Positions 26,495 to 35,353 of a DNA stretch of 56,544 bases are shown piece by piece. The stretch covers positions 1 through 56,544 of the forward strand of contig JAJPXX010000070.1 in the NCBI GenBank assembly GCA_021205225.1, written 5' to 3'. A model generated the notes under the pieces. That model did no database searches and had not been told where the DNA came from. It saw only the letters and a program-made list of their open reading frames with translations. The position numbers and the translations under genes are program-made. This DNA is from Lachnospiraceae bacterium. Its GTDB lineage: Bacteria; Bacillota; Clostridia; Lachnospirales; Lachnospiraceae. Positions within the stretch are counted from its first letter, which is position 1. Every line of letters begins with the position of its first letter.

Positions 26495-26986
26495 TTGCTT
26501 GATTTAACCAATGTGATTTTAAATGAAGGGAAAACAGTACAGTATGAGATCCTCCCGGAGCTTTCCGTACTTTCTTATCGTTTTGGCGAGTTCAGGATAC
26601 TGGATAAACAGACCGGTACCCTGCAGGTTGAAAACAAAGGCAACCAGAAGCTTTCCATTCGCGGTGAGATAGAGCTGGAGGTAGAATTTCCCTGTGCGCG
26701 CTGTCTGGAGAGCGTCAGCCGCAGACTGAACATTCAGCCGGAGCTGGAGCTTGATTTAAAAGAAAATGATTATATTGATGGATATTACCTGGATGTGGAT
26801 CAGCTAATCCATGATGAGGCATTGCTTGTTTGGCCGGAGCGCGTACTCTGCCGCAGCGATTGCAGAGGGTTATGCGTGATGTGCGGGCAGAACCTGAACA
26901 GGGGAGATTGCTCGTGTCGGAAGGGCAGCCTTGATCCAAGAATGGCAAAGGTCCTTGATATTTTCAGTAATTATAAGGAGGTGTGA
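26495..26986 (+). CDS. YceD/DUF177-family protein (23S rRNA accumulation-type)
   Basis: About 163 residues. It has the family's paired cysteine sites: CARCL in the middle and CRSDCRGLCVMCGQNLN near the end, followed by DPRMAKVLDIF. YceD proteins are encoded beside rpmF in most bacteria and are linked to 23S rRNA accumulation; the molecular role is not settled. TTG at 26495 after GGAGTGGGGTGG is chosen because the longer frame begins before the transcription start. rpmF starts three bases after its stop, so the two are translated together. Confidence 0.88.
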   Translation: MLDLTNVILNEGKTVQYEILPELSVLSYRFGEFRILDKQTGTLQVENKGNQKLSIRGEIELEVEFPCARCLESVSRRLNIQPELELDLKENDYIDGYYLDVDQLIHDEALLVWPERVLCRSDCRGLCVMCGQNLNRGDCSCRKGSLDPRMAKVLDIFSNYKEV

Positions 26987-26989
26987 TCC

Positions 26990-27172
26990 GTGTCTATCTG
27001 TCCGAAAAACAAACATTCCAAGGCAAGAAGAGATAAAAGAAGAGCGAACTGGAAAATGAGCGCTCCGACTCTTGTAAAGTGCAGCAAATGCGGCGAGCTG
27101 ATGCTTCCGCACAGAGTATGCAAGGCCTGCGGAACGTACAATAAAAAAGAGATTATCGCTGTTGGCGACTGA
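26990..27172 (+). CDS. rpmF: 50S ribosomal protein L32 (zinc-binding form)
   Basis: 60 residues. It begins MSICPKNKHSKARRDKRRA and carries a zinc ribbon, CSKCGE with CKACG, so this is the zinc-binding (C+) type. GTG start with AAGGAGGTGTGATCC ahead of it, partly overlapping the end of the yceD-like gene. It is followed by a terminator. Confidence 0.97.
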   Translation: MSICPKNKHSKARRDKRRANWKMSAPTLVKCSKCGELMLPHRVCKACGTYNKKEIIAVGD

Positions 27173-27192
27173 TCTTTGGTAATGATTCATCA

Positions 27193-27252
27193 GGGCCGTC
27201 GTAAATGAGCCAGAATAGTGGCGCAGTTTGCGGCGGTCCTTTTCATTTTTTC
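27193..27252 (+). terminator. Terminator after rpmF
   Basis: GGGCCGTCG (27193-27201) pairs with CGGCGGTCC (27231-27239) over 9 positions with two G-U pairs, followed by TTTTCATTTTTT. The loop is long (29 nt), so strength is uncertain. Confidence 0.55.
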
Positions 27253-27268
27253 TAATTTAACTTTTTGG

Positions 27269-27297
27269 TTGCATTTTAGGATGATGTCTAGTATAGT
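27269..27297 (+). promoter_or_regulatory. Sigma-A promoter of plsX-acpP
   Basis: TTGCAT (27269-27274), 17-bp spacer, TATAGT (27292-27297), 100 bases before the plsX ATG. Confidence 0.6.
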
Positions 27298-27396
27298 GTA
27301 TACCAGTTACGTAACAACAGATTTGTGGAGTAAGGCTTTCTGAATACTTTTTTGTTCGGAAGAGCTTTGCGCCGGAAGCTAATGGAGGCGAAAACT

Positions 27397-28407
27397 ATGA
27401 GTGATGCGATCCGCGTTGTTGTCGATGCCATGGGCGGAGACAATGCGCCGGGCGAGCTGGTAAAGGGTGCGGTGGACGCCGTGAACGGCCGCGAGAGCAT
27501 CCATGTGATTCTGACTGGGCGAAAGGACGCGATTGAGAGTGAACTGTCAAAATTCACCTATCCGAAGGACAGAGTCGAAGTGGTTCCCTGTGAGGAAGTG
27601 ATTGAGACGGCAGAACCCCCGGTGAACGCAATTCGCTCGAAAAAGGATTCTTCTCTGGTTGTCGGGCTGCAGATGGTAAAGCGGGGGGAGGCAGACGCGA
27701 TTGTCTCCGCGGGTAATTCCGGGGCTGTCCTTGTCGGCGGCCAGGCGATTGTCGGCAGAATCCGGGGCATAGAGAGACCTGCCCTGGCGCCTGTTATTCC
27801 GACCGAAAAAGGCATGTCTCTGCTGATCGACTGCGGCGCGAATGTGGACGCGAGAGCGCCGCACCTTGTACAGTTTGCGAGGATGGGCTCGATCTACATG
27901 GAGAAGGTGCTCGGTGTGAAGAATCCGCGCGTAGGGATTGTGAATATCGGTGCGGAAGAGGAGAAGGGCAATGCGCTTATAAAAGAGACATTCCCGCTTC
28001 TGAAGGCATGTACGGATATTCATTTTATCGGAAGTGTCGAGGCGAGAGATATTCCGGCGGGTGTATGCGACGTCATTGTATGTGAGGCGTTTGTCGGCAA
28101 TGTTATCCTGAAGCTTTACGAGGGAGTCGGTTCTACTCTGATCCATATGGTGAAGGGCGCTCTGATGAAGGACATGAAGATGAAGATCGGCGCGGCGCTG
28201 ATCCAGTCTTCTCTGAAGGAGACACTGAAATCCTTCGATGGAAGCCAGTATGGCGGCGCTCCGCTGCTCGGGCTGAAGGGGCTGGTTGTGAAGACACATG
28301 GCAGCTCAAAAGCACAGGAGGTCACGACCTCCATTTATCAGTGCGAATTATTTAAAAAACAGAAAATTAATGAGATCATCAAAGAAAATCTCGGAAAGAA
28401 TAATTGA
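27397..28407 (+). CDS. plsX: Phosphate acyltransferase PlsX
   Basis: 336 residues. PlsX turns acyl-ACP into acyl-phosphate, the donor for the first step of phospholipid synthesis in Gram-positives. Typical motifs are [14 protein letters not shown] at the start, SAGNSGAVL, and [15 protein letters not shown] in the C-terminal half. TGGAGGCG precedes the ATG at 27397. The acyl carrier protein gene, its substrate carrier, follows 17 bp later. Confidence 0.96.
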   Translation: MSDAIRVVVDAMGGDNAPGELVKGAVDAVNGRESIHVILTGRKDAIESELSKFTYPKDRVEVVPCEEVIETAEPPVNAIRSKKDSSLVVGLQMVKRGEADAIVSAGNSGAVLVGGQAIVGRIRGIERPALAPVIPTEKGMSLLIDCGANVDARAPHLVQFARMGSIYMEKVLGVKNPRVGIVNIGAEEEKGNALIKETFPLLKACTDIHFIGSVEARDIPAGVCDVIVCEAFVGNVILKLYEGVGSTLIHMVKGALMKDMKMKIGAALIQSSLKETLKSFDGSQYGGAPLLGLKGLVVKTHGSSKAQEVTTSIYQCELFKKQKINEIIKENLGKNN

Positions 28408-28424
28408 AAAGGAGAGTGCAGGGT

Positions 28425-28655
28425 ATGGAATTCGAGAAATTGCAGGGTATCATCGCGGAGGTATTAAATGTTGACGCGGACGAGATTACGATGGAGACTA
28501 CATTTGAAGACGATCTGGGTGCAGATTCGCTGGATGTATTTCAGATTATCATGGGGATTGAAGAAGAATTTGACATTGAGATCCCGAATGAAAAGGCGGA
28601 GACAATCGTTTCTGTCGGAGACGCAGTTGATGCGATTAAGGCGGCAATCGGTTGA
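28425..28655 (+). CDS. acpP: Acyl carrier protein
   Basis: 76 residues. The phosphopantetheine serine is in [12 protein letters not shown]. It carries growing acyl chains for fatty-acid synthesis and feeds PlsX. AAAGGAGAG precedes the ATG at 28425; the longer frame that overlaps plsX is not supported. Confidence 0.96.
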   Translation: MEFEKLQGIIAEVLNVDADEITMETTFEDDLGADSLDVFQIIMGIEEEFDIEIPNEKAETIVSVGDAVDAIKAAIG

Positions 28656-28658
28656 GGA

Positions 28659-28695
28659 TTGGAAAGAGAGGAGGCTGCGAAGCCTCCTCTTTCCA
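28659..28695 (+). promoter_or_regulatory. Long stem-loop in the rnc leader, possible RNase III site
   Basis: TTGGAAAGAGAGGAGGCT, tetraloop GCGA (GNRA type), then AGCCTCCTCTTTCCAA. There are 16 base pairs with a two-base bulge. No T run follows, so it is not a usual terminator. It lies between acpP and rnc, 70 bases before the rnc start, on the transcript that encodes RNase III. Confidence 0.6.
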
Positions 28696-28764
28696 AGAGG
28701 GGAATGGCCTGTACCGATTTTGTATAAGACAGGAATCGATGCGGTCATCCATAGAAGGAGAAAC

Positions 28765-29469
28765 ATGTCCGAATATAAAATGACCAGTCTGGAAAAGAGA
28801 ATCGGTTATAATTTCCGGGACGACCGGCTGCTGTTCCAGGCATTATCGCACAGTTCTTTTGCAAACGAACACCGCACGGAAGAATATCAGGACAATGAAC
28901 GCCTGGAATTTCTGGGCGACGCTGTGCTCGAAGTGGTAAGCAGTGATTTTCTCTATCATATGTACCCGGAGCTTCAGGAGGGAAAGCTGACAAAGCTGCG
29001 GGCAAGTCTTGTCTGTGAGCCGACTCTGGCTTTATGCGCAAAAGAATTTGACCTGAGCAGTTTTCTTTTGCTTGGGAAAGGGGAGGAGCACACAGGCGGC
29101 CGGCTGCGCAGCTCGATTGTTTCTGACGCGCTGGAAGCATTGATCGGCGCGATTTACCTGGACGGCGGACTGGAGCCTGCGAGAGTATTTATTGAACGGT
29201 TTGTCCTGACGGATATTGAGCATAAAAAGCTTTTTTATGACAGCAAAACCGTACTTCAGGAGCTGATCCAGCGGGATCGTCCTCACGACAATATCCGCTA
29301 TATTATCGTAGGCGAGGACGGTCCGGATCATGCCAAGACCTTTCGGGTGGAGGTAGAGATCGGCGGCACGGTCGCTGGTACCGGGAGCGGCAGTACCAAA
29401 AAAGCGGCGGAGCAGGAAGCGGCATATCAGGCGCTCCATGCTCTGCTTTCCGACGGGGAGAAAGAATAG
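28765..29469 (+). CDS. rnc: Ribonuclease III
   Basis: 234 residues. It cuts double-stranded RNA in rRNA maturation and mRNA control. The catalytic domain has the signature NERLEFLGDAVLEVV with the acidic metal-binding residues, and a second acidic region SDALEALIGAIYLD. The C-terminal double-stranded-RNA-binding domain includes GSGSTKKAAEQEAA. GAAGGAGAAAC precedes the ATG at 28765. smc starts three bases after the stop. The order rnc-smc-ftsY is conserved in Bacillota. Confidence 0.97.
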   Translation: MSEYKMTSLEKRIGYNFRDDRLLFQALSHSSFANEHRTEEYQDNERLEFLGDAVLEVVSSDFLYHMYPELQEGKLTKLRASLVCEPTLALCAKEFDLSSFLLLGKGEEHTGGRLRSSIVSDALEALIGAIYLDGGLEPARVFIERFVLTDIEHKKLFYDSKTVLQELIQRDRPHDNIRYIIVGEDGPDHAKTFRVEVEIGGTVAGTGSGSTKKAAEQEAAYQALHALLSDGEKE

Positions 29470-29472
29470 ATC

Positions 29473-32400
29473 ATGTATCTGAAGAATATCGAAGTACAGG
29501 GCTTCAAATCCTTTGCCAATAAGATTAACTTTCAGTTCCACAATGGAATTACGGCGATTGTCGGACCGAATGGCAGCGGAAAGAGCAATGTGGCGGACGC
29601 AGTGCGCTGGGTGCTTGGCGAGCAGAGCGCGAAGTCTCTCCGCGGAGCCAATATGCAGGATGTCATTTTTGCCGGCACGGAAACCCGCCGGCCCCTTGGC
29701 TTTGCTTCCGTATCGATTACGCTGGACAACGCAGACCATCAGCTGGCGGTATCTTACGATGAGGTTACGGTGACACGCCGCGTTTACCGCTCCGGGGAAA
29801 GTGAATATCTTCTCAATGGGACACAGGTGCGTCTGAAAGACATTAACGAGCTTTTTTACGACACCGGAATCGGCAAGGAAGGCTATTCCATCATCGGCCA
29901 GGGGCAGATTGAGAGAATCTTAAACGGCAAGCCGGAGGAACGCCGGGAACTCTTTGACGAGGCGGCGGGGATTGTCAAATTCAAGCGCCGGAAACAGACC
30001 GCGCTCAAAAAGCTGGATGCGGAGCGTCAGAATCTGACGCGCGTCAGCGATATTCTTTCAGAACTGACCAGGCAGCTGGGACCGATGCAGAAGCAGGCGG
30101 AGACCGCTAAGATTTATCTGCAAAAGAGAGATGAGCTGAAAATTTACGATGTAAATCTTTTCTTGCTTGAGACGGAAAAAATTCAGCGGGATCTGGAAAC
30201 TCTCTCCGAAAAACAGCGCGTGACGGAAGAACATCTTGATGCTGCCCGCCTGGAATACGACCGTGCAAAATCGAAATACGAAGCCGCACAAGAGGAACTG
30301 GAGCGTATGGATGCGCTGCTGCAGGAGAAGCGGGACGAAGCTGCGGAAGGAAAGCTTCGCCGTGGGCAGTTTGAAAATCAGATTCAGCTGCTGCAGGAGC
30401 AGATTCATACGGCCGAGACGAGCGATGAGCATTTGAATGCCAGAATCCGTGCGTTGGCGGAGCAGAGTGCGGATTATGCGGCGCAGGAAAGGACTGCGAG
30501 AGAGGAACTGAAAGCGCAGAACGACCAGGCAGCGCTGGTTCGCGCGGACGAACAGACGCAGCAGGCAGCACTGGCGCAGGTCCGCAAAGAGATTTCTGAA
30601 CTGGAATCTGGAATTGAACAGGATAAAAGCGCAGTGATCCGCCTGTTAAATCAGCGTGCGACTGTGAAAGCCCAGACACAGCGCTACGACACAATGGCGG
30701 AACAGGCTTCCCTGCGCAAAGCTCAGCTTTCCCAGGAGGTACTTCGGCTTAAGAGCGAGGAGGTGTCTCAGGAATCACTTTGCAAAGAAGCGCAGGAAGA
30801 GTACGATGGCATCTGCGCGCGTCTGGAAAGTCTGAATACCCAAAGCGATTCTGTAAATCATACTCTGGAAAATACGCAGCGGGAACTGACCGGATACAAT
30901 CAGAGCATCGAACAGGATCAGATGGCCTACCATCGGGAAGTCTCAAGGTTGGAGTCCCTGAAAAATATCGCGGAGCGTTATGACGGTTATGGGAACAGTA
31001 TCCGCCGGGTAATGGAACGCAGGGAGCAGGAGCCGGGCATTCTTGGGGTCGTGGCAGATATTATCCGTGTTGAGAAGGAATATGAGACCGCAATTGAAAC
31101 GGCTTTGGGCGGCAGTATTCAGAATATTGTCACCGATACAGAGGAGACTGCAAAGCGCCAGATCGCTTTCCTGAAACAGAATAAACTGGGGCGCGCGACC
31201 TTTCTTCCGCTCTCCGGTATAACGAACCGGGGCGGGTTTTCCAGTCCGCAGGCCCTCAAAGAAGCGGGTGTGCTTGGTCTGGCTTCCTCACTGGCGCAGG
31301 CGGATAAGAAATACCTTCCCCTGGTGGATTCTCTGCTGGGGCGTACCGTAGTGGTAGATGAGATCGATCATGCAATCGCACTGGCGAAAAAATACCGGCA
31401 TTCCCTGCGCATTGTGACGCTTGAGGGAGAACTGTTAAGCCCCGGCGGCTCTATGACAGGCGGCGCTTTCAAAAATTCCGGTAATCTGCTTGGGCGGCGC
31501 AGAGAGATTGAGGATCTGGAGAAACGGGTGAAGGAAAGCCGTGACCGTCTGGACCGGCTGCAGGCCAAAATTGACCGGACGCGCAGTGAGCGGAACCGGC
31601 TGAGGGAAGAGCTGGTTCGGCTGAATGAGGAAACGCAGAAGGAGTATCTGGCTCAGAACACGACAAAGCTCCGTCTGGATGAGCTGAGCGAGAAGCAGAG
31701 CAGCACATCGGAAACTTATCATGCGCTGCAAAAGGAATATACGCAGCTGGATCTCCAGATCCGGGAAATCAACACAAACCTTGCAAATGCGCAAGAGGAG
31801 CTTACGGCTTCAGAGGAAGAGGAAAAAAGAATCACAGAGCATGTCAGCGAGGCACAGGCAAGGCTCGAAGAGAAACGGACCGGGGAGCAGGAAGCACTCG
31901 ACGCGGTACAAAATACACAGCTTCTTCATTCAAAGCTGGAGCAAAAGGAGCAGTTTATCCGGCAGAACCTGAACCGGATTCTGGGTGAGAAAACCAGGCT
32001 TCTGGAGGAAAAAAGGCAGTATGAGGAAGAACTGCAGAGCGCGGCGGGAAATGTAAAGGATAAAGAAGAACAAATCGCCGTGATCCGGGAAACCCTTCTG
32101 GCTGCGGAGAAGTCGGAGCAGACGCTTCAGGAGGAGCTCACAGAGCTTTCCGCGAAGCGGGAGGAGCTAAGCCGCACACAGAAGCAGTTTTTTACTGCGC
32201 GGGAAGACCTTGCCGGACAGATCAGCCTGCTGGACAAGGATGCGTTTCGCCTGAAAACACAGGTCGAGAAAATCACGGAACAGAAGGATGCCCGGATCAA
32301 TTATATGTGGGAAGAATACGCCCTGACCTGGAGTTCAGCGGCCGAGCTGCGGGATGAGAGCTTTATGCAGGCAGCTTTGCTGAAGAAAAAGATTTCAGAA

Positions 32401-33033
32401 CTCAAAGGCGACATCAAAGCACTCGGCTCAGTCAATGTGAATGCGATTGAGGATTTCAGGGAGCTGTCAGAACGCCACACATTTCTGAGCAGCCAGTATG
32501 ACGACCTGCAAAAGGCGGAGGCCGCGCTGCTGAAAATCATCGAAGAGCTGGATACGGGCATGCGGACTCAGTTTAAGGAACAGTTTGCACGGATTCAGAC
32601 GGAATTTGACAGGGCATTCCGCCAGCTTTTCGGAGGCGGGCGCGGCACGCTGGAGCTGGTGGATGATGAGGATATCCTTTCCGCGGGCATTCGCATCATT
32701 GCGCAGCCGCCAGGAAAAAAGCTTCAGAATATGATGCAGCTTTCCGGCGGCGAAAAATCTCTGACGGCAATCGCGCTTTTGTTCGCAATCCAGAATCTGA
32801 AGCCATCGCCATTCTGCCTGCTGGATGAGATTGAAGCCGCGCTTGATGAGAGCAACGTCGAGCGGTACGCAAATTATCTGCACCGGTTGACAAAAAATAC
32901 GCAATTTATTATCATAACCCATAGAAGAGGCACGATGAACGCGGCGGATCGGCTGTATGGCATCACCATGCAGGAGAAGGGAGTTTCCGCCCTGGTTTCT
33001 GTCAACCTGATCGAAGATGAGCTTGATTCCTGA
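29473..33033 (+). CDS. smc: Chromosome segregation ATPase SMC
   Basis: 1186 residues, full length. The head has Walker A GPNGSGKSN (31-39), the ABC signature LSGGEKSLTA (about 1090) and Walker B CLLDEIEAALDESN (about 1115). Long coiled coils (about 170-500 and 680-1030) flank the hinge (about 520-680), which contains GGSIQNIV and GRATFLPL. It organises and separates the chromosome with ScpA and ScpB, which are not in the window. It is translated right after rnc. A small GC hairpin without T run lies after its stop (about 33039-33069). Confidence 0.98.
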   Translation: MYLKNIEVQGFKSFANKINFQFHNGITAIVGPNGSGKSNVADAVRWVLGEQSAKSLRGANMQDVIFAGTETRRPLGFASVSITLDNADHQLAVSYDEVTVTRRVYRSGESEYLLNGTQVRLKDINELFYDTGIGKEGYSIIGQGQIERILNGKPEERRELFDEAAGIVKFKRRKQTALKKLDAERQNLTRVSDILSELTRQLGPMQKQAETAKIYLQKRDELKIYDVNLFLLETEKIQRDLETLSEKQRVTEEHLDAARLEYDRAKSKYEAAQEELERMDALLQEKRDEAAEGKLRRGQFENQIQLLQEQIHTAETSDEHLNARIRALAEQSADYAAQERTAREELKAQNDQAALVRADEQTQQAALAQVRKEISELESGIEQDKSAVIRLLNQRATVKAQTQRYDTMAEQASLRKAQLSQEVLRLKSEEVSQESLCKEAQEEYDGICARLESLNTQSDSVNHTLENTQRELTGYNQSIEQDQMAYHREVSRLESLKNIAERYDGYGNSIRRVMERREQEPGILGVVADIIRVEKEYETAIETALGGSIQNIVTDTEETAKRQIAFLKQNKLGRATFLPLSGITNRGGFSSPQALKEAGVLGLASSLAQADKKYLPLVDSLLGRTVVVDEIDHAIALAKKYRHSLRIVTLEGELLSPGGSMTGGAFKNSGNLLGRRREIEDLEKRVKESRDRLDRLQAKIDRTRSERNRLREELVRLNEETQKEYLAQNTTKLRLDELSEKQSSTSETYHALQKEYTQLDLQIREINTNLANAQEELTASEEEEKRITEHVSEAQARLEEKRTGEQEALDAVQNTQLLHSKLEQKEQFIRQNLNRILGEKTRLLEEKRQYEEELQSAAGNVKDKEEQIAVIRETLLAAEKSEQTLQEELTELSAKREELSRTQKQFFTAREDLAGQISLLDKDAFRLKTQVEKITEQKDARINYMWEEYALTWSSAAELRDESFMQAALLKKKISELKGDIKALGSVNVNAIEDFRELSERHTFLSSQYDDLQKAEAALLKIIEELDTGMRTQFKEQFARIQTEFDRAFRQLFGGGRGTLELVDDEDILSAGIRIIAQPPGKKLQNMMQLSGGEKSLTAIALLFAIQNLKPSPFCLLDEIEAALDESNVERYANYLHRLTKNTQFIIITHRRGTMNAADRLYGITMQEKGVSALVSVNLIEDELDS

Positions 33034-33094
33034 AAACGGCGGGCTGCGGGGCGGCCGTTCCCTGCCCGATGATAAATGATAGTGAGGAAATCAT

Positions 33095-34039
33095 ATGGAA
33101 GAAAAGAAAAAGAAAGGATTTTTCAAACGGCTTGTAGAGGGTCTGTCGAAGACGAGAAACAATATTGTCTCCGGCATTGACGCGATTTTCAGAGGCTTTT
33201 CCAGTATCGACGATGACTTTTATGACGAGATCGAAGAAATCCTGGTGATGGGGGATCTGGGGATAAATGCGACGACATCGATTATTGAGGATCTCAAAGA
33301 GAAGGTCAGAGAGCAGAATATCAAAGAGCCGTCTGCGTGTAAGCAGCTTCTGATTGACAGTATCAAAGAAGAGATGGACGTTGGGGAGACTGCTTATGAA
33401 TTCGAAAACCGCAAGTCAGTCATTCTGGTGATCGGCGTGAACGGAGTTGGCAAGACGACGAGCATCGGTAAGCTGGCGGGTATGCTTAAGGACCAGGGCA
33501 AGAAGGTCATTCTCGCGGCGGCAGATACCTTCCGGGCCGCGGCCGGCGAACAGCTGATAGAATGGGGAAGCCGTGCCGGTGTTGATGTGATCAGCGGACA
33601 GGAGGGCTCTGATCCGGGGGCAGTCGTTTATGATGCGATTGCAGCTGCGAAGGCCAGGGACGCAGATATCCTGATCTGCGACACGGCAGGCCGATTGCAC
33701 AATAAGAAAAATCTGATGAGCGAGCTCGGCAAGATTAACCGTATTCTGGAGCGTGAGTATCCGGAAGCATACAAGGAAACGCTGGTGGTCCTTGACGGCA
33801 CGACCGGGCAGAATGCGTTGGCGCAGGCACGTGAGTTTAAGGCCGCGGCAGATATCACGGGAATTATTCTGACTAAGCTGGACGGCACGGCAAAGGGCGG
33901 CATCGCGGTGGCGATTCATTCGGAGCTGGGCATTCCGGTAAAATATATCGGCGTCGGGGAAAAAATTGACGATTTGCAGAAGTTCAACGCGGACGATTTT
34001 GTGAATGCGCTGTTTGATTATAACGGAAAGGAAATGTAG
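33095..34039 (+). CDS. ftsY: Signal recognition particle receptor FtsY
   Basis: 314 residues. It is the membrane-associated GTPase that receives the SRP-ribosome complex for insertion of membrane proteins. The N-terminal helical N domain (about 1-95) is followed by the G domain with G1 GVNGVGKTT (about 114-122), the insertion-box region [18 protein letters not shown], and [10 protein letters not shown]. The short basic N-terminus [12 protein letters not shown] suits membrane contact; the long acidic A domain of enterobacteria is absent, as is normal here. Its TAG stop is 12 bases from ilvA. Confidence 0.97.
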   Translation: MEEKKKKGFFKRLVEGLSKTRNNIVSGIDAIFRGFSSIDDDFYDEIEEILVMGDLGINATTSIIEDLKEKVREQNIKEPSACKQLLIDSIKEEMDVGETAYEFENRKSVILVIGVNGVGKTTSIGKLAGMLKDQGKKVILAAADTFRAAAGEQLIEWGSRAGVDVISGQEGSDPGAVVYDAIAAAKARDADILICDTAGRLHNKKNLMSELGKINRILEREYPEAYKETLVVLDGTTGQNALAQAREFKAAADITGIILTKLDGTAKGGIAVAIHSELGIPVKYIGVGEKIDDLQKFNADDFVNALFDYNGKEM

Positions 34040-34050
34040 GTGGACAAATC

Positions 34051-35268
34051 ATGGAGATGCTGACCCTGGAGAGCTTTGATGAAGCCTGCGAATGCGTAAA
34101 ACGCGTGACGCAGGAGACGAAATTGATTTACAGTGATTATTTCAGCGCGCAGACCGGCAACCGTGTCTATCTGAAGCCGGAGAATATGCAGGTGACCGGC
34201 GCGTACAAGATTCGCGGTTCTTACTATAAGATCAGTACGCTGACGCCTGAAGAGCGGGAGAAGGGGCTGATTACTGCCTCTGCCGGAAATCATGCGCAGG
34301 GGGTCGCCTATGCGGCGCAGGTCTTCGGCTGTAAGGCGGTGATTGTGATGCCGGCGACAACCCCGCTGATGAAGATTAACCGCACGAAAAGCTATGGCGC
34401 GGAGGTGGTTCTTCACGGAGAGGTGTATGACGAGGCCTGCGAGTACGCTTACCAGCTGGCTGAGGAGCATGGATATACCTTTATCCACCCGTTTGACGAC
34501 CTGGCTGTCGCGACCGGACAGGGAACGATTGCCATGGAAATCATTCAGGATTTACCTCTTGTAGACTATATCCTGGTGCCGATCGGCGGCGGCGGACTCG
34601 CGACCGGCGTTTCGACGCTGGCAAAGCTCCTGAATCCGAAGATCAAAGTCATTGGTGTGGAGCCGGAAGGCGCGGCATGCCTGAAAGCCTCACTGGCTGC
34701 CGGGGAGGTGGTGACGCTTCCGGGTGTGAATACCATTGCGGACGGTACGGCGGTCAAGACGCCTGGCTTTCATATTTTCCCATACCTTCAGAAAAACCTG
34801 GACGACATCCTTACGGTGAGCGACGATGAGCTGATTGTGGCATTTCTGGATATGGTGGAAAATCATAAGATGATTGTGGAGAATTCCGGGCTTCTGACCG
34901 TGGCGGCGCTGAAGCATCTGAATGTCCAGAACAAGCGGGTTGTATCGATTTTAAGCGGCGGCAATATGGATATCATCACCATGTCATCCGTCGTGCAGCA
35001 TGGTCTGATCCAGAGAGACCGGATCTTTACGATCTCCGTGCTTCTGCCGGACCGTCCGGGAGAGCTGGTACGGGTAGCCTCTGTCATCGCCCAGCAGCAG
35101 GGCAATGTGATCCGCCTCGATCACAACCAGTTTGTCAGCACCAACCGCAACGCGGCGGTCGAACTGCGGATTACGCTGGAGGCATTCGGCACCGACCACA
35201 AAAAGAGGATTATTGACGCGCTGAAAGCGCAGGGCTATGACCCGAAAGAGCGGGAGGCTGCGCTTTGA
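34051..35268 (+). CDS. ilvA: Threonine ammonia-lyase (threonine dehydratase) with ACT domain
   Basis: 405 residues. It deaminates threonine to 2-oxobutyrate using pyridoxal phosphate. The cofactor lysine is Lys53 in GAYKIRGSYYKI; the phosphate-binding glycine loop is GGGGLATG. The C-terminal ACT-like domain (about 330-400, VLLPDRPGELVRVASVIAQ) suggests feedback control. The length is that of the shorter single-ACT type found in anaerobes, so tdcB would be an equally good name. It follows ftsY at 12 bp. Its stop codon is the first part of the structured repeat at 35266-35330. Confidence 0.92.
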   Translation: MEMLTLESFDEACECVKRVTQETKLIYSDYFSAQTGNRVYLKPENMQVTGAYKIRGSYYKISTLTPEEREKGLITASAGNHAQGVAYAAQVFGCKAVIVMPATTPLMKINRTKSYGAEVVLHGEVYDEACEYAYQLAEEHGYTFIHPFDDLAVATGQGTIAMEIIQDLPLVDYILVPIGGGGLATGVSTLAKLLNPKIKVIGVEPEGAACLKASLAAGEVVTLPGVNTIADGTAVKTPGFHIFPYLQKNLDDILTVSDDELIVAFLDMVENHKMIVENSGLLTVAALKHLNVQNKRVVSILSGGNMDIITMSSVVQHGLIQRDRIFTISVLLPDRPGELVRVASVIAQQQGNVIRLDHNQFVSTNRNAAVELRITLEAFGTDHKKRIIDALKAQGYDPKEREAAL

Positions 35269-35330
35269 TGCAGACAGACGCGCGGGAAAATCTGCCGGCG
35301 CAAAGTAAAACGGCTTATGCCGTTTACTAT
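35266..35330 (+). repeat. Structured intergenic repeat, copy A
   Basis: It starts on the ilvA stop codon with TGATGCAGACAGACGCGC and ends with GCGCAAAGTAAAACG and a hairpin. The stem pairs GTAAA/TTTAC and CGGC/GCCG around loop TTAT with one bulged A. The same arrangement occurs on the minus strand at 51715-51797, where the stem has CGAC/GTCG instead. That is a compensatory change. The 3' end lies 23 bases before the NYN gene, so it forms that gene's leader. Confidence 0.75.
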
Positions 35331-35353
35331 GATATTAGGAAAGAGAATATACT

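Noticed and set aside
25285..26511. Minus-strand open frame of 408 codons over ackA
   Set aside because: Shadow of ackA; it also crosses the consensus promoter at 26431-26459.
33039..33069. GC hairpin between smc and ftsY considered as a terminator
   Set aside because: Short imperfect stem and no T run; smc and ftsY are probably cotranscribed.
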